64,000 bases of DNA from Pseudomonadota bacterium (GCA_021784115.1 JAJXTE010000001.1:1-64000), one strand, 5' to 3'; counted from the stretch's first letter, positions 17,815 through 26,045 are shown. The notes: generated from the letters alone by a model not told the origin. Translations and numbers: made by a program.

Positions 17815-19407
17815 CTAGGCTTGACCGGCGACCAGGTGGGTCACCCGTGGCGGCTCGCTGCCTAGATGAAAGGCCCGGGTGCGCTCCAGGACATCGCGAT
17901 CCGCGACCGTGACGCGTTCGTGCTGGCGCAGATGTTCGATCCAGGATTCGACCATGAAGCATTCCATCATGCGGTCGGGATGCTCGATGTCGCGGAACAG
18001 TTCCCACATGAAGGCGCCGTCGCGTCGCCTGATCCGGTGTACCGGCTGCATGGCGCGGGTGAAGGCCTCGGCCTGCGCCGGATCGATGCGGTATTCCACC
18101 GTGACCATGACCGGCCCCCGGTCGATTTCGACATCGCCCCCCGCCATCGGCGCGGGCCAATACAGCGTGGGCGACAGGTCGGCGACATCGTGGCGTCCGA
18201 TCGGGTACCTGCGGGTGAGGGCCATGCCGGCGAGCGCGCCGACGGCAGCGGCCGTCAGGGCGTAGGGGATGCCTGTCGAGGAGGCGACCTGGCCCCACAG
18301 CGCGCTCCCCGACGCCATCCCGCCCATGTAGACGACCCAGAACAGGGCCAGCCCGCGCGCCCGCACCCATCCCGGAAGGGCGGTCTGGGCGGCAGTCATC
18401 AACGACGACACCACGCTGATCCAGGCCACGCCGATCAGCAGCATGGCCGCCCCGGCCGCGTACACGTTCCCGCTGCGGGCAAGCGCCAGCAGGGCCATCG
18501 CGTACAGCACGGTCGCGCCGGCCACGATCCGGTCTCGTGATGCATGGGCGTGGACACGAGGAAGCAGCAATGCGCCGCCGATCGCGCCCAGTCCCAGGCA
18601 GGCCAGGAAGAGGCCATAGGTGCCGGGGCCGCCCTGCAGTTCCTGCCTGACGATGAGCGGCAGCAGGGCCCACGAGGCGCTGGCGAATACGAAGAAGGCG
18701 ACACCGCGGGCGAGCACCGCCCTCAACTCGGGCGAATGGCGCGCATAGCGCAGCCCGGCACGCACCGCGCCGGCGAGCCGTTCGGCAGGCAATCCGCTTG
18801 CCTGCGGCGGGCGCTGCCAGTGCTTCAGGGCGGCGATGACGGCAAGAAACGAGACGGCATTCAGAACGAAGACCGCGCCCGGTCCGGCAGCGGCCACGAT
18901 CAACCCGGCGAGCGCCGGGCCGACGGAGCGGGCGACGTTCATTCCCATGGAATTCAACCCGATGGCCGCCGGAAGCTGGGCGCGGGACACCAGCTCCGGC
19001 GTGACCGCGCCCCAGGCCGGCATCATCATGGCGTTGCCGATGCCGAGCGCGAACGTGAAGAGCAGCAGGAGGGGCGCGGTGGTCATGCCCGCGAGCGTGA
19101 GGACGCCCAGCGTCGCCGCCATGGCCAGCATCCACACCTGGGAGGCGATCAGGTAGCGTCGCCGGTCGACGATATCGGCCAGCGCCCCGGCCGGCAGCGC
19201 CAGCAGAAAGACCGGCGCCGTGGTCGCGGCCTGCACCAGCGCCACCATGAGCGGGCTGGGAGCGAGCGAGGTCATCAGCCAGCCGGCGCCGACCTCGTGC
19301 ATCCAGGACCCGATGTTCGACGCAACCGACGCGATCCACAGCATCCGGAACACGCGGTTGGCGAGGGGCGCCCAGGGGGAGGCGGGCTTGAGCATGCCGG
19401 CGGTCAC
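17815..19407 (-). CDS. MFS transporter (MFS_3/EntS-like) with C-terminal ABM-like domain
   Basis: A 530-aa major facilitator of the MFS_3 group with about 11-12 helices in residues ~15-405, followed by a soluble tail (~415-525). The tail (VMVTVEYRIDPAQAEAFTRAM...) resembles the dimeric alpha/beta-barrel ABM domain seen in quinol monooxygenases and in other MFS_3 proteins. The track start is a GTG; the ATG at 19395 (MLKPASPW) is an equally good start. It begins 12 bp after the esterase gene and is the last gene of the minus-strand cluster controlled by the LysR regulator. Probable export of a small organic molecule. Confidence 0.85.
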   Translation of the reverse strand: MTAGMLKPASPWAPLANRVFRMLWIASVASNIGSWMHEVGAGWLMTSLAPSPLMVALVQAATTAPVFLLALPAGALADIVDRRRYLIASQVWMLAMAATLGVLTLAGMTTAPLLLLFTFALGIGNAMMMPAWGAVTPELVSRAQLPAAIGLNSMGMNVARSVGPALAGLIVAAAGPGAVFVLNAVSFLAVIAALKHWQRPPQASGLPAERLAGAVRAGLRYARHSPELRAVLARGVAFFVFASASWALLPLIVRQELQGGPGTYGLFLACLGLGAIGGALLLPRVHAHASRDRIVAGATVLYAMALLALARSGNVYAAGAAMLLIGVAWISVVSSLMTAAQTALPGWVRARGLALFWVVYMGGMASGSALWGQVASSTGIPYALTAAAVGALAGMALTRRYPIGRHDVADLSPTLYWPAPMAGGDVEIDRGPVMVTVEYRIDPAQAEAFTRAMQPVHRIRRRDGAFMWELFRDIEHPDRMMECFMVESWIEHLRQHERVTVADRDVLERTRAFHLGSEPPRVTHLVAGQA

Positions 19408-19419
19408 GATGCGTCCGCG

Positions 19420-20097
19420 TCAGGCGCTGTTCAACGCATGCTTCCAGGTGCGCAGCGGAATGCACGTCTGCAGGCGATACACGGCGCGGTCGACCAGCGC
19501 TTCATGGATTTCGTGGGCAACGGAGGAGGCCACGTCCAGCGTGGCATCCCCCTGATGTTGCGAAAATCGTTCATAGGCGGCATAGGCATGGTCGACCGGA
19601 ACGATCCGGTCCTCCTTCCCGTGCAGCAGGTGCAAGGTCGTGAACTCGGGGGCTTTGTCGGGCAGCGTCGCAAAGCGCCCGGAAAATGCCAGGACCCGGC
19701 CGACGCATCCGTCGTGTGCAATGGCGTATTCCAGCGCCATGATCGCCCCCTGCGAGAAGCCGGCCAGCGCCGTGTCCGGCTGCATCACCGTGAAGCGCGC
19801 CTGGGCCTGCTTCACGAGGGCGTGCAGGGCAGGCAGGGCGGCGGCCACGCGTGCGGCCCGGTTGTCGTCGGTCACCCCGTCGACGGAGAACCACTGCCGG
19901 CCGCTGTCGCCGCCGTCAAACGGCGAGAGGCCTTCGGGAAGCAGCAGCGCGGCCTGGGGAAAAGCGGCGCCGAGCGCCTCGGCCAGAGGCAACAGGTCCG
20001 ACGGCTCGCCGCCCACGCCATGCAGCAGGATGAACAACTGCTTGATCGCCCCCGTCGCGGGCAGCAATTCGATTCCCTTGAAGTCGTGTTCGGACAT
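19420..20097 (-). CDS. ypfH: YpfH-type serine esterase (carboxylesterase/phospholipase family)
   Basis: A 225-aa alpha/beta hydrolase of the carboxylesterase/phospholipase family. The oxyanion loop HGVGGEPSDLLPLA is followed by the nucleophile elbow LAGFSQGAIMAL, an Asp in GKEDRIVPVDHA and the His in VAHEIHEA, so the triad is complete. Substrate unknown; the related MhqD of Bacillus belongs to a quinone-response operon. It lies between the old yellow enzyme and the MFS exporter with short gaps, consistent with one transcript. Confidence 0.88.
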   Translation of the reverse strand: MSEHDFKGIELLPATGAIKQLFILLHGVGGEPSDLLPLAEALGAAFPQAALLLPEGLSPFDGGDSGRQWFSVDGVTDDNRAARVAAALPALHALVKQAQARFTVMQPDTALAGFSQGAIMALEYAIAHDGCVGRVLAFSGRFATLPDKAPEFTTLHLLHGKEDRIVPVDHAYAAYERFSQHQGDATLDVASSVAHEIHEALVDRAVYRLQTCIPLRTWKHALNSA

Positions 20098-20130
20098 GTG
20101 CTGTCTCCGGTGCCAGTCGGGCCTTCGCCT

Positions 20131-21228
20131 TCATCCCGGCTTGAACAGGTCTTTGAACGCCCGTGGCTTCGAGCTCCAGTACTGTTTCGGCGCATCCACC
20201 TGCGCGCCCAGTTCCGCCGCCGCGTGCCACGGCCAGCGCGGGTCGTACAGCATGCCACGCGCGAGGGCCACCATGTCGGCCTGACCCGAGGATACGATGG
20301 TTTCGGCCTGGATTGGCTCGGTGATCAGACCCACCGCGATCGTGGGCAGCCCCGTTTCGCGGCGGATTCGCTCGGCGAGGGGCACCTGGTAACCCGGCCC
20401 GACCGGGATCTGCTGCAGGGGAGACAGACCGCCGCTCGACACGTCGATGAACGCGCAGCCGCGGCGCTGCAGTTCGCAGGCGAACGTGACGCTCTGTTCG
20501 ATCTCCCAGCCGCCGTCCACCCAGTCGGTCGCGGAAATGCGGACACCCACCGGCGTGTCGGCCGGCACCGCGGCGCGGACGGCGTCGAACACCTCGAGCG
20601 GAAAGCGCATGCGGTTCTCCAGCGAACCGCCATAGCGGTCATTGCGGGCATTCGACAGGGGTGACAGGAATTGATGCAGGAGATAGCCGTGCGCCGCGTG
20701 CAGTTCGATCACGTCCAGGCCCAGCTGCTGCGCGCGTTGTGCCGAGGACACGAAGTCGTTGCGGATGCGCGTGAGACCGGCCTCGTCCAGCGCGAGCGGG
20801 GGCGTGCCGCCTGCGTCGAAGGGCAGGGCGGACGGCGCCACGGTCTGCCAGCCGCCGCCTGCCGGTGAAAGGGACTGGCCGCCCGCCCAAGGCACCGCGG
20901 TGGACGCCTTGCGGCCCGCGTGCGCCAGCTGGATCGCGACGGGAATCGACGAATACGGGCGGACGGACTCGAGGACACGCGCCAGCGCCGCCTCGGTGTC
21001 GTCCGACCACAGGCCGAGATCGTCGGGCGAGATGCGGCCTTCCGGCGCGACCGCGGTCGCCTCGATGAACATCAGGCCGGCGCCCGACAGGGCCAGGTGG
21101 CCCAGGTGAATCCGATGCCAGTCGGTGGCCCGGCCTTCGTCGGCCGAATACTGGCACATCGGCGAGATGACGATGCGGTTGTTCAACACCCGCGTGCCGA
21201 GCGTGATCGGGGAAAACAGCGTGCTCAC
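20131..21228 (-). CDS. NADH:flavin oxidoreductase, old yellow enzyme family (YqjM/NamA type)
   Basis: An FMN-dependent ene-reductase of 365 aa. It reduces activated C=C bonds of quinones, enals or nitro compounds. YqjM-type features are visible: NRIVISPMCQYSA near the N-terminus with the FMN-modulating Cys, QLAHAGRKAS, the substrate-binding pair in ELHAAHGYLLHQFLSP and GGSLENR. The start was set at a GTG at 21228 because AAGGAG stands 6 nt upstream and the protein then begins like its homologues (STLFSPITLG). The longer track ORF reads through the dioxygenase gene in another frame. Confidence 0.92.
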   Translation of the reverse strand: MSTLFSPITLGTRVLNNRIVISPMCQYSADEGRATDWHRIHLGHLALSGAGLMFIEATAVAPEGRISPDDLGLWSDDTEAALARVLESVRPYSSIPVAIQLAHAGRKASTAVPWAGGQSLSPAGGGWQTVAPSALPFDAGGTPPLALDEAGLTRIRNDFVSSAQRAQQLGLDVIELHAAHGYLLHQFLSPLSNARNDRYGGSLENRMRFPLEVFDAVRAAVPADTPVGVRISATDWVDGGWEIEQSVTFACELQRRGCAFIDVSSGGLSPLQQIPVGPGYQVPLAERIRRETGLPTIAVGLITEPIQAETIVSSGQADMVALARGMLYDPRWPWHAAAELGAQVDAPKQYWSSKPRAFKDLFKPG

Positions 21229-21247
21229 AGGCGGCTCCTTTGCGTGT

Positions 21248-22036
21248 TCAACGCGCTGCCGCGGCGTGCCACACGTAGGCGTCCATCGCCAGCCCGCCGT
21301 AGGCGAAGGGTGGCCGATAATGCGTGGGCAGGTCGCCGTCCGCCGCGCCGAGCGCGACGAAAAACGGCAGCAAGTGTTCTTCGGTCGGGTGCGCCGCCGC
21401 GCCATGGGGCGCGGCACGATAGTCCAGCAGGGCCGCGACGTCGCCAGACGCCGCGTGCTCGGCCACCCAGTCGGCGAAGGTTTGTGCCCGCGGCACTGGA
21501 TCGCCCGCCTCCTGCCAGTCGAGCCAGCCGAAGTTGTGCGTGATTGAGCCGGTGGCGACGATGAGCACGCCCTCGTCGCGCAGCGGCGCCAGCGCCTGAC
21601 CCAGCGCAAGATGCGCCGCCGGGCCGGCATTGCGCACCAGCGAGAGTTGCGTGACCGGCACGTCGGCCTGCGGAAACATTGCCGACAGCGGCACCCAGGC
21701 GCCGTGGTCGAGCCCGCGGCTGGGATGCAGTTCGGCCGCCGTGCCGGCCGCGGACAGCAGGGCGACGGCACGCTCGGCCAGTGCCGGCGCGCCCGGTGCG
21801 GGGTACTGCATGGCGTGCAGTTCTGCTGCGAAACCCGAGAAGTCGTGAATCGTCTCTGGCGCGCCGGACAGGCTGGCCGTGGGCTGGCGCGCCTCCCAGT
21901 GCGCCGAGATCGCGAGGATCGCCGACGGCCGCGGGATGTCCCGGCCGATCCCGCGCCAGCAGGCCACGGCCTCCGGTGCCTTCAGCAGGGCATCGGGAGC
22001 GCCGTGGGACACGAAAACGACGGGCATGCGAGACAT
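21248..22036 (-). CDS. class III extradiol ring-cleavage dioxygenase (DODA/YgiD family)
   Basis: A metal-dependent dioxygenase-fold protein of 262 aa (LigB/DODA superfamily). Conserved histidine elements are FVSHGAPDAL, ISAHWEA, SGSITHNFGWLDW and HPTEEHLLPFF. Family members open catecholic rings with Fe2+ (or bind Zn2+ in E. coli YgiD). The start was moved from 22048 to the ATG at 22036, which has GGAG 6 nt upstream. It sits between a YceI gene and the ene-reductase gene in one directional run, suggesting joint handling of catechols or quinones. Confidence 0.88.
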   Translation of the reverse strand: MSRMPVVFVSHGAPDALLKAPEAVACWRGIGRDIPRPSAILAISAHWEARQPTASLSGAPETIHDFSGFAAELHAMQYPAPGAPALAERAVALLSAAGTAAELHPSRGLDHGAWVPLSAMFPQADVPVTQLSLVRNAGPAAHLALGQALAPLRDEGVLIVATGSITHNFGWLDWQEAGDPVPRAQTFADWVAEHAASGDVAALLDYRAAPHGAAAHPTEEHLLPFFVALGAADGDLPTHYRPPFAYGGLAMDAYVWHAAAAR

Positions 22037-22071
22037 ATCGGACTCCATTCTTCGCCAGAAGCAGCGGCGGT

Positions 22072-22647
22072 TTACTGCTTGTTGACCGCGACCGCTTCCA
22101 TCGGGATCTCAAGGGTCACGTCATCGGACACGTAGGGCGCGTATTTGCCCATGTTGAATTCGGTGCGCTTGATCTTCGTCACCGCATTGGCGCCGATCGC
22201 GTCCTTCTTCATGATGGGATGCGGCATTGCCTGGAACGAGGTGACGGTTAGCGTCACCGGCTTGGTGATGCCCTTGATCGTCAGATTGCCATCGACCGAC
22301 ACCGGCTTATCGCCGTCGAACTTCACGGACGTCGACTTGAACGTGATGGTCGGGTACTTCGCGGTATCGAAGAAATCCTCGTCCTGGATGTGCTGGTTCA
22401 GCAGGGGATAGCCGGTGTTCACCGACTTGGCGTCGATGACGACATCGACCGAGCCGGTCTTGGCGGCCTTGTCGAACACGATCGTGCCGCTGGTCTTGTC
22501 GAAGCTGTGGACTTGGTTGGAGTAGCCGAAGTGGCTGTATTCAAAGCGCGGCTGCGTGTGCGTGGTGTCGATGATGTAGGTTTCCGGCGCGGCATAGGCG
22601 CTGGCGGCGAAGGAAGCGAAGGCGAGGACGATGGCGAGTTTCTTCAT
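22072..22647 (-). CDS. YceI family periplasmic lipid/isoprenoid-binding protein
   Basis: A 191-aa exported protein with signal peptide MKKLAIVLAFASFAASAYA and a YceI beta-barrel domain: YIIDTTHTQPRFEYSHFG at the start, then KTGSVDVVIDAKSVNTGYPLLNQHIQDEDFFD. Family members bind polyisoprenoid quinone-like lipids in a central pore. The start has AGGAG 7 nt upstream. It follows a second YceI gene, and the two are clearly different in sequence, so they are not a recent duplication. The divergent LysR gene may control both. Confidence 0.92.
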   Translation of the reverse strand: MKKLAIVLAFASFAASAYAAPETYIIDTTHTQPRFEYSHFGYSNQVHSFDKTSGTIVFDKAAKTGSVDVVIDAKSVNTGYPLLNQHIQDEDFFDTAKYPTITFKSTSVKFDGDKPVSVDGNLTIKGITKPVTLTVTSFQAMPHPIMKKDAIGANAVTKIKRTEFNMGKYAPYVSDDVTLEIPMEAVAVNKQ

Positions 22648-22682
22648 GGTGATGCTCCTGTGTGAATGGTGGATGGGACGCA

Positions 22683-23303
22683 CTACTTCTTGCTGGTTGC
22701 CGTAGCGGCAACCAGCCGGAACTTGATCTGCACTTCGTTGGCAACGGTGCCGAAATCGGCCCACATGCCTTCGCCGATGCCGTAGTCGGCGCGCTTCAGC
22801 ACGAAGCTGCCTTCGAACACGCCCTGCGGGCCAGCCTGGCGGAACGTGGCGGGCGTCGTTGCCACGTGGGTGCGGCCCTTGATGCTCATGTTGCCGCTCA
22901 CCTCGAAACGGTTGTTGCCCAGCGGCTTGATCGAGGTGGACACGAAGCGGGCGACGGGAAACTGTTTGGTGTTGAACCAGAGCTTGCCCGCCACCTCATC
23001 GTTGCCTTCCGCAGAACCGGTATCGATGCTCGCGAGTTCGATGGCGATTTCGGCCTGGGCGGCCGCCGGTTTCGCCGGGTCGAAACGGATGCGGCCGCTG
23101 AAGCGGTTGAAACGTCCGTCCATGGGGACGTTCATCTGCTTGTAGGCAAATGTCACCGCGCTCTTGTCGGGCTGGAGCTGGTTGAATTCGGTTGCCTGGG
23201 CACCGGCGGCCAGCAGCAGGGCAGCCAGGCCGGCAAGCGGCGCGAAGTGCTTCGCGCGGATTTTCAGCAGGCTTTCGGAGGAAAGGCGGGCGGCGTGATC
23301 CAT
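22683..23303 (-). CDS. YceI family periplasmic protein
   Basis: A 206-aa exported YceI-domain protein. After an N-terminal signal region (~15-45, FAPLAGLAALLLAAGAQA) the domain starts FNQLQPDKSAVTFAYKQMNVPMDGRFNRFSG and keeps WFNTKQFPVARFVST and SIKGRTHVATTPATF. AGGAG lies 7 nt upstream of the chosen ATG at 23303; the longer track start is unsupported. It is the first gene of the minus-strand cluster and begins 85 bp from the palindrome shared with the LysR gene. Confidence 0.9.
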   Translation of the reverse strand: MDHAARLSSESLLKIRAKHFAPLAGLAALLLAAGAQATEFNQLQPDKSAVTFAYKQMNVPMDGRFNRFSGRIRFDPAKPAAAQAEIAIELASIDTGSAEGNDEVAGKLWFNTKQFPVARFVSTSIKPLGNNRFEVSGNMSIKGRTHVATTPATFRQAGPQGVFEGSFVLKRADYGIGEGMWADFGTVANEVQIKFRLVAATATSKK

Positions 23304-23387
23304 GAATGAACTCCTGAGTGCGGGAAGGTGCGATAGGTTCACTGTACACATGCCGGTGTTCGGGGAATAGAGTACATTTGGCAAATT

Positions 23388-23410
23388 ATTGTTGCATTTA
23401 TAGCAACAAT
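23388..23410. promoter_or_regulatory. LysR-type operator (perfect 8-bp inverted repeat)
   Basis: ATTGTTGC-atttata-GCAACAAT is a perfect inverted repeat with a 7-bp spacer lying between the divergent yceI and lysR starts. It contains the T-N11-A core of LysR-regulator boxes (TGCATTTATAGCA). Its end is 16 bp from the lysR start codon, so binding would also repress the regulator's own gene. Confidence 0.8.
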
Positions 23411-23425
23411 TGAGCGGAGGCATTC

Positions 23426-24340
23426 ATGGATCGACTCGACAGCATGCGGCTCTTCGTGCGGGTGGCCGAACTTGGCAACTTCTCCGCCGTGGCGCAGCAG
23501 ATGAACGTGGCGCGCTCGGTGGTGACGCGGCAGGTGGCGGCGCTGGAAGCGCACCTCGGCACCAAGCTGCTGGCGCGCAGCACGCGCCGCCTGAGCCTCA
23601 CTTCGGCCGGTGCGACCTACCTGGAAAAATGCCGCGAAATCCTCGGTCTGGTGGACGCCGCCGAAGCCGGCCTGACCGCGGACAGCCAGGCGCCGCGCGG
23701 CCACCTCCGCATCACCCTGCCGTTCTCCTTCGGCATCCGCCAGCTGATGCCGATGTTCGGCGGCTTCATGGCCGCCAACCCGGAGATATCGATCGAACTG
23801 GACTTCAGCGACCGCCGCACCAACCTGATCGAAGGTGGGTTCGATCTCGCCATCCGCATTACCGACCGGCTCGAGCCGGGCGACGTGGCGCGCAAGATCG
23901 GCAGCAGCCGGGGTGTCGTGGTGGCTGCGCCCGATTACGTGAAACGCCACGGCCGCCCCCGCCACCCACGCGACCTGATCAACCACGAGTGCTTCGGCTA
24001 TGTACTCGCCGCGCGCTCGAGTTGGGCCTTCGTCATCGACGGCAAGACGGAGTGGTTCCCGGTCGCCGGTCGCCTCGAAGCCAACAGCGGCGATGCGCTG
24101 CTCGCCGCCGCGATAAGCGGGCTCGGCATCACCAGTCTGCCCACCTTCATCGTCGAAGCTGCTGTGCGCGAACACAAGATCGATATTCTGCTGCCCGCGT
24201 TCCGCACGTCGGAACTGGGGATCTACGCCGTCTTCCCGAGCAATCGCTACGTCCCGCATCGCGTCAGGTCCCTGGTCGAATACCTCGCCCAGCGGATCGG
24301 CACCAAGCCGCCCTGGGACGAAATCCTGGCAAGCAGCTAG
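23426..24340 (+). CDS. LysR family transcriptional regulator
   Basis: A 304-aa LysR-type regulator. The N-terminal winged helix-turn-helix (MDRLDSMRLFVRVAELGNFSAVAQQ...SVVTRQVAALEAHLG) is followed by a linker helix and a periplasmic-binding-protein-like effector domain (~90-295). It resembles the large CrgA/DmlR-like subgroup. GCGGAGG precedes the start. It is divergent from the yceI-dioxygenase-OYE-esterase-MFS run, with a perfect palindrome between. The effector is unknown; a quinone or aromatic compound would fit the neighbours. Confidence 0.92.
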   Translation: MDRLDSMRLFVRVAELGNFSAVAQQMNVARSVVTRQVAALEAHLGTKLLARSTRRLSLTSAGATYLEKCREILGLVDAAEAGLTADSQAPRGHLRITLPFSFGIRQLMPMFGGFMAANPEISIELDFSDRRTNLIEGGFDLAIRITDRLEPGDVARKIGSSRGVVVAAPDYVKRHGRPRHPRDLINHECFGYVLAARSSWAFVIDGKTEWFPVAGRLEANSGDALLAAAISGLGITSLPTFIVEAAVREHKIDILLPAFRTSELGIYAVFPSNRYVPHRVRSLVEYLAQRIGTKPPWDEILASS

Positions 24341-24493
24341 GTGCTGCCGCCGCGATCCGGAGGCGGGCTCAACATTGCGCTGTTCACGGCCAGGCGGGCG
24401 TGGCCGGCCCGGCTGAAGCAGCCCGGCGCATCGGTTACACTCGGGCAACGCGAGATTCAAGACCCCCATCCAAACCACACTGACATCCAAGGC

Positions 24494-24886
24494 ATGACCG
24501 CACCTGCAACCCGACCCTGTCCCTTTTGCCAACTCGAACCCCACCGCATCGTCGCCGAAGATGAACTCGCCGCGGCCTACCGCGACGGCTTCCCCGTGTC
24601 GCTCGGCCACACCGTCATCATCCCGCGCCGGCACGTCGCCACCCTGTTCGAGGCCACCGAAGCCGAGCAGTCGGCGCTCCTCAAGATGCTGGCGCAGGCC
24701 AAGGCCATCCTCGACAAACACCACCAGCCGGACGGCTACAATATCGGCATCAACCACGGCCCGGCGGGTGGCCAGACCGTGCCGCACCTGCACATCCACC
24801 TGATCCCGCGCTACCGCGGCGACAAGGAAGACCCGCGCGGCGGGGTGCGCTGGGTGCTGCCGGACAAGGCGAAGTATTGGGCGTGA
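24494..24886 (+). CDS. HIT family protein (histidine triad hydrolase)
   Basis: A 130-aa histidine-triad protein. The catalytic HLHIHLIPRY motif lies near residue 100 and an N-terminal CPFCQLE with a second histidine region may bind zinc. Family members cleave nucleotide phosphoramidates or related dinucleotides. The start was moved to the ATG at 24494, which gives the usual N-terminus. It follows the LysR gene by about 150 bp with no visible gene in the gap and is followed by a rhodanese gene. Confidence 0.9.
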   Translation: MTAPATRPCPFCQLEPHRIVAEDELAAAYRDGFPVSLGHTVIIPRRHVATLFEATEAEQSALLKMLAQAKAILDKHHQPDGYNIGINHGPAGGQTVPHLHIHLIPRYRGDKEDPRGGVRWVLPDKAKYWA

Positions 24887-24950
24887 TGTGCCCCAGGCAG
24901 GCAATCTGCTATTTTTGATTTTTTCGACCACACGTTTCTGGAGTATCACG

Positions 24951-25373
24951 ATGTACAACACCTTCAAACCCGAACAGCCCATGGGCCTGATGGACTTCGT
25001 CCGCGCAGCCAAGTCCTGCATCAAGGAGATTCCCCCGCAGGCGCTGCTGGACAAGCTCAATGCCAAGGAAGACATGCTGCTGCTCGATGTGCGCGAACAC
25101 GGCGAATACGAGGCGGGGCACATCAGGGGCGCCCACCTGGTGCCGCGCGGCATCCTCGAGGCCGCCGCCGATCCCGCCTATCCCAAGCACCTGCCGGAAC
25201 TGGCTGCGGCGCGCGACCGCCAGGTCGTCGTCTACTGCGCCACCAGCGGCCGCTCCGCCATGGCGGCCGCCGTGCTGCAGATGATGGGGTTCAAGAACGT
25301 GCTGAACATGGAAGGCGGCTATACCCGCTGGGTGGCCGACGGCATGCCCCAGGAGCACGAAGCCACTTATTAA
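24951..25373 (+). CDS. rhodanese-like domain protein
   Basis: A single-domain rhodanese of 140 aa, expected to carry sulfane sulfur on the Cys of VVYCATSGRSAMAA (near residue 99). LLLDVREHGEYEAGHIRGAHLVPRG is the family's N-terminal signature. It has no signal peptide and is probably cytoplasmic. GGAG stands upstream of the ATG at 24951; the track's earlier start has none. In sulfur-oxidising bacteria such proteins serve sulfur trafficking, but no other sulfur gene is near. Confidence 0.9.
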   Translation: MYNTFKPEQPMGLMDFVRAAKSCIKEIPPQALLDKLNAKEDMLLLDVREHGEYEAGHIRGAHLVPRGILEAAADPAYPKHLPELAAARDRQVVVYCATSGRSAMAAAVLQMMGFKNVLNMEGGYTRWVADGMPQEHEATY

Positions 25374-25592
25374 CCCGCCACAGGCCCGCGCATGGCCTGC
25401 GGTGTCATGCAGAATTTGCTTGTGACGGAGACATGGCCTAACTTTGTTCCATTGGGCCGCCTGAGTGTTCTTTTCCCGTCCCTACCGGGCAACATCATGC
25501 AGGGGCTTCCCCCTGAAACGGAGTGTGACTCCCAACGAGCCCAGGCCTGCAAGGCAGGAATGAAAAAGGCCCGCATCGCTGCGGGCCTTTTT
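25374..25592 (+). ncRNA. candidate structured RNA ending in a Rho-independent terminator
   Basis: This stretch between two convergent genes has no convincing ORF but holds a row of hairpins: CAGGCC/GGCCTG (25381-25399), CCCG/CGGG (25475-25489), CAGGGG-CTTC-CCCCTG (25500-25515), GGAGT-GTG-ACTCC (25520-25532), CCTGC-AAG-GCAGG (25546-25558) and the terminator GGCCCGC/GCGGGCC with flanking A5/T5. Longer-range pairing of GGCCT (25435) with AGGCC (25543) and TGGGC (25453) with GCCCA (25539) is possible. A weak promoter (TTGCTT-N17-TAACTT) lies near 25417. No known RNA family was recognised, and it could also be a structured 3' UTR of the rhodanese gene. Confidence 0.45.
25563..25592. terminator. 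bidirectional Rho-independent terminator
   Basis: AAAAA-GGCCCGC-atcgct-GCGGGCC-TTTTT is symmetric, so it can terminate the plus-strand rhodanese/RNA transcript and the minus-strand DUF4258-like gene. Confidence 0.9.
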
Positions 25593-25670
25593 GCATTTGG
25601 CTCACCCATACGGATGAATCAGGTAACCGGGGCCTCGACGTTCTGTTGGGTTCACTCAAGAAGGTAACGC

Positions 25671-25937
25671 CTACTGTGGCGTGCATCCTCTCAGCCGCAC
25701 CCGCTTTTCCACCGTCAGCACCTCGCCCGCAGCATCCACCACCGCATAAAGCCTGGGCTTCGGGCTGCCGCTCCAGGCCGGGCCGGGGGTGGGGCTGTCC
25801 AGGTACACCACCTGCGCGCCGTCGAGCTGCGTCTCGACCTGCCCGTGGGCGAGCAGATCGTGCAGGGCGTCGATGGAGATCCCGCGCTGCTTCATGCGAC
25901 TGAAGGCCAAGGGGCTGATCTTTCCAAGTTTCATCAT
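25671..25937 (-). CDS. small DUF4258-like protein
   Basis: An 88-aa protein. The pattern [30 protein letters not shown] followed by a strand-rich region ([22 protein letters not shown]) resembles the DUF4258 fold, which is related to toxin-type RNase folds, but no partner antitoxin gene is seen. AGGAG is 7 nt upstream of the ATG at 25937. It is divergent from lexA with the SOS operator about 90 bp away. Function unknown. Confidence 0.6.
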   Translation of the reverse strand: MMKLGKISPLAFSRMKQRGISIDALHDLLAHGQVETQLDGAQVVYLDSPTPGPAWSGSPKPRLYAVVDAAGEVLTVEKRVRLRGCTPQ

Positions 25938-25999
25938 GCGCTTTCTCCTGTTTGCCTGCGCGGGGTGCATGGCCGTGTCAGGGGCATGCACATCGCGTA

Positions 26000-26029
26000 T
26001 TGGCGTTTTCCAAATTCAGTATTTATACT
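26000..26029 (+). promoter_or_regulatory. probable lexA promoter
   Basis: TTGGCG (26000-26005) and TATACT (26024-26029) are spaced by 18 bp; the -10 matches the sigma-70 consensus at 5 of 6. The SOS box overlaps the -10 element, as expected for LexA autorepression. Confidence 0.55.
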
Positions 26030-26045
26030 GTACATGCATACAGTA
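26026..26045. promoter_or_regulatory. LexA (SOS) box upstream of lexA-imuA-imuB-dnaE2
   Basis: TACTGTACATGCATACAGTA is a perfect palindrome of the form CTGT-N8-ACAG and nearly the E. coli consensus. It ends 15 bp before the lexA ATG. A second overlapping palindrome (CAGTATTTATACTG, 26017-26030) shares its left half. Confidence 0.93.

Noticed and set aside
18544-20664. 706-aa plus-strand ORF
   Set aside because: Antisense to the MFS, esterase and ene-reductase genes; low-complexity Arg/Gln/His-rich translation.
25392-25667. 91-aa plus-strand ORF
   Set aside because: It reads through five hairpins and a Rho-independent terminator, has no ribosome-binding site and no family; treated as a structured non-coding region.
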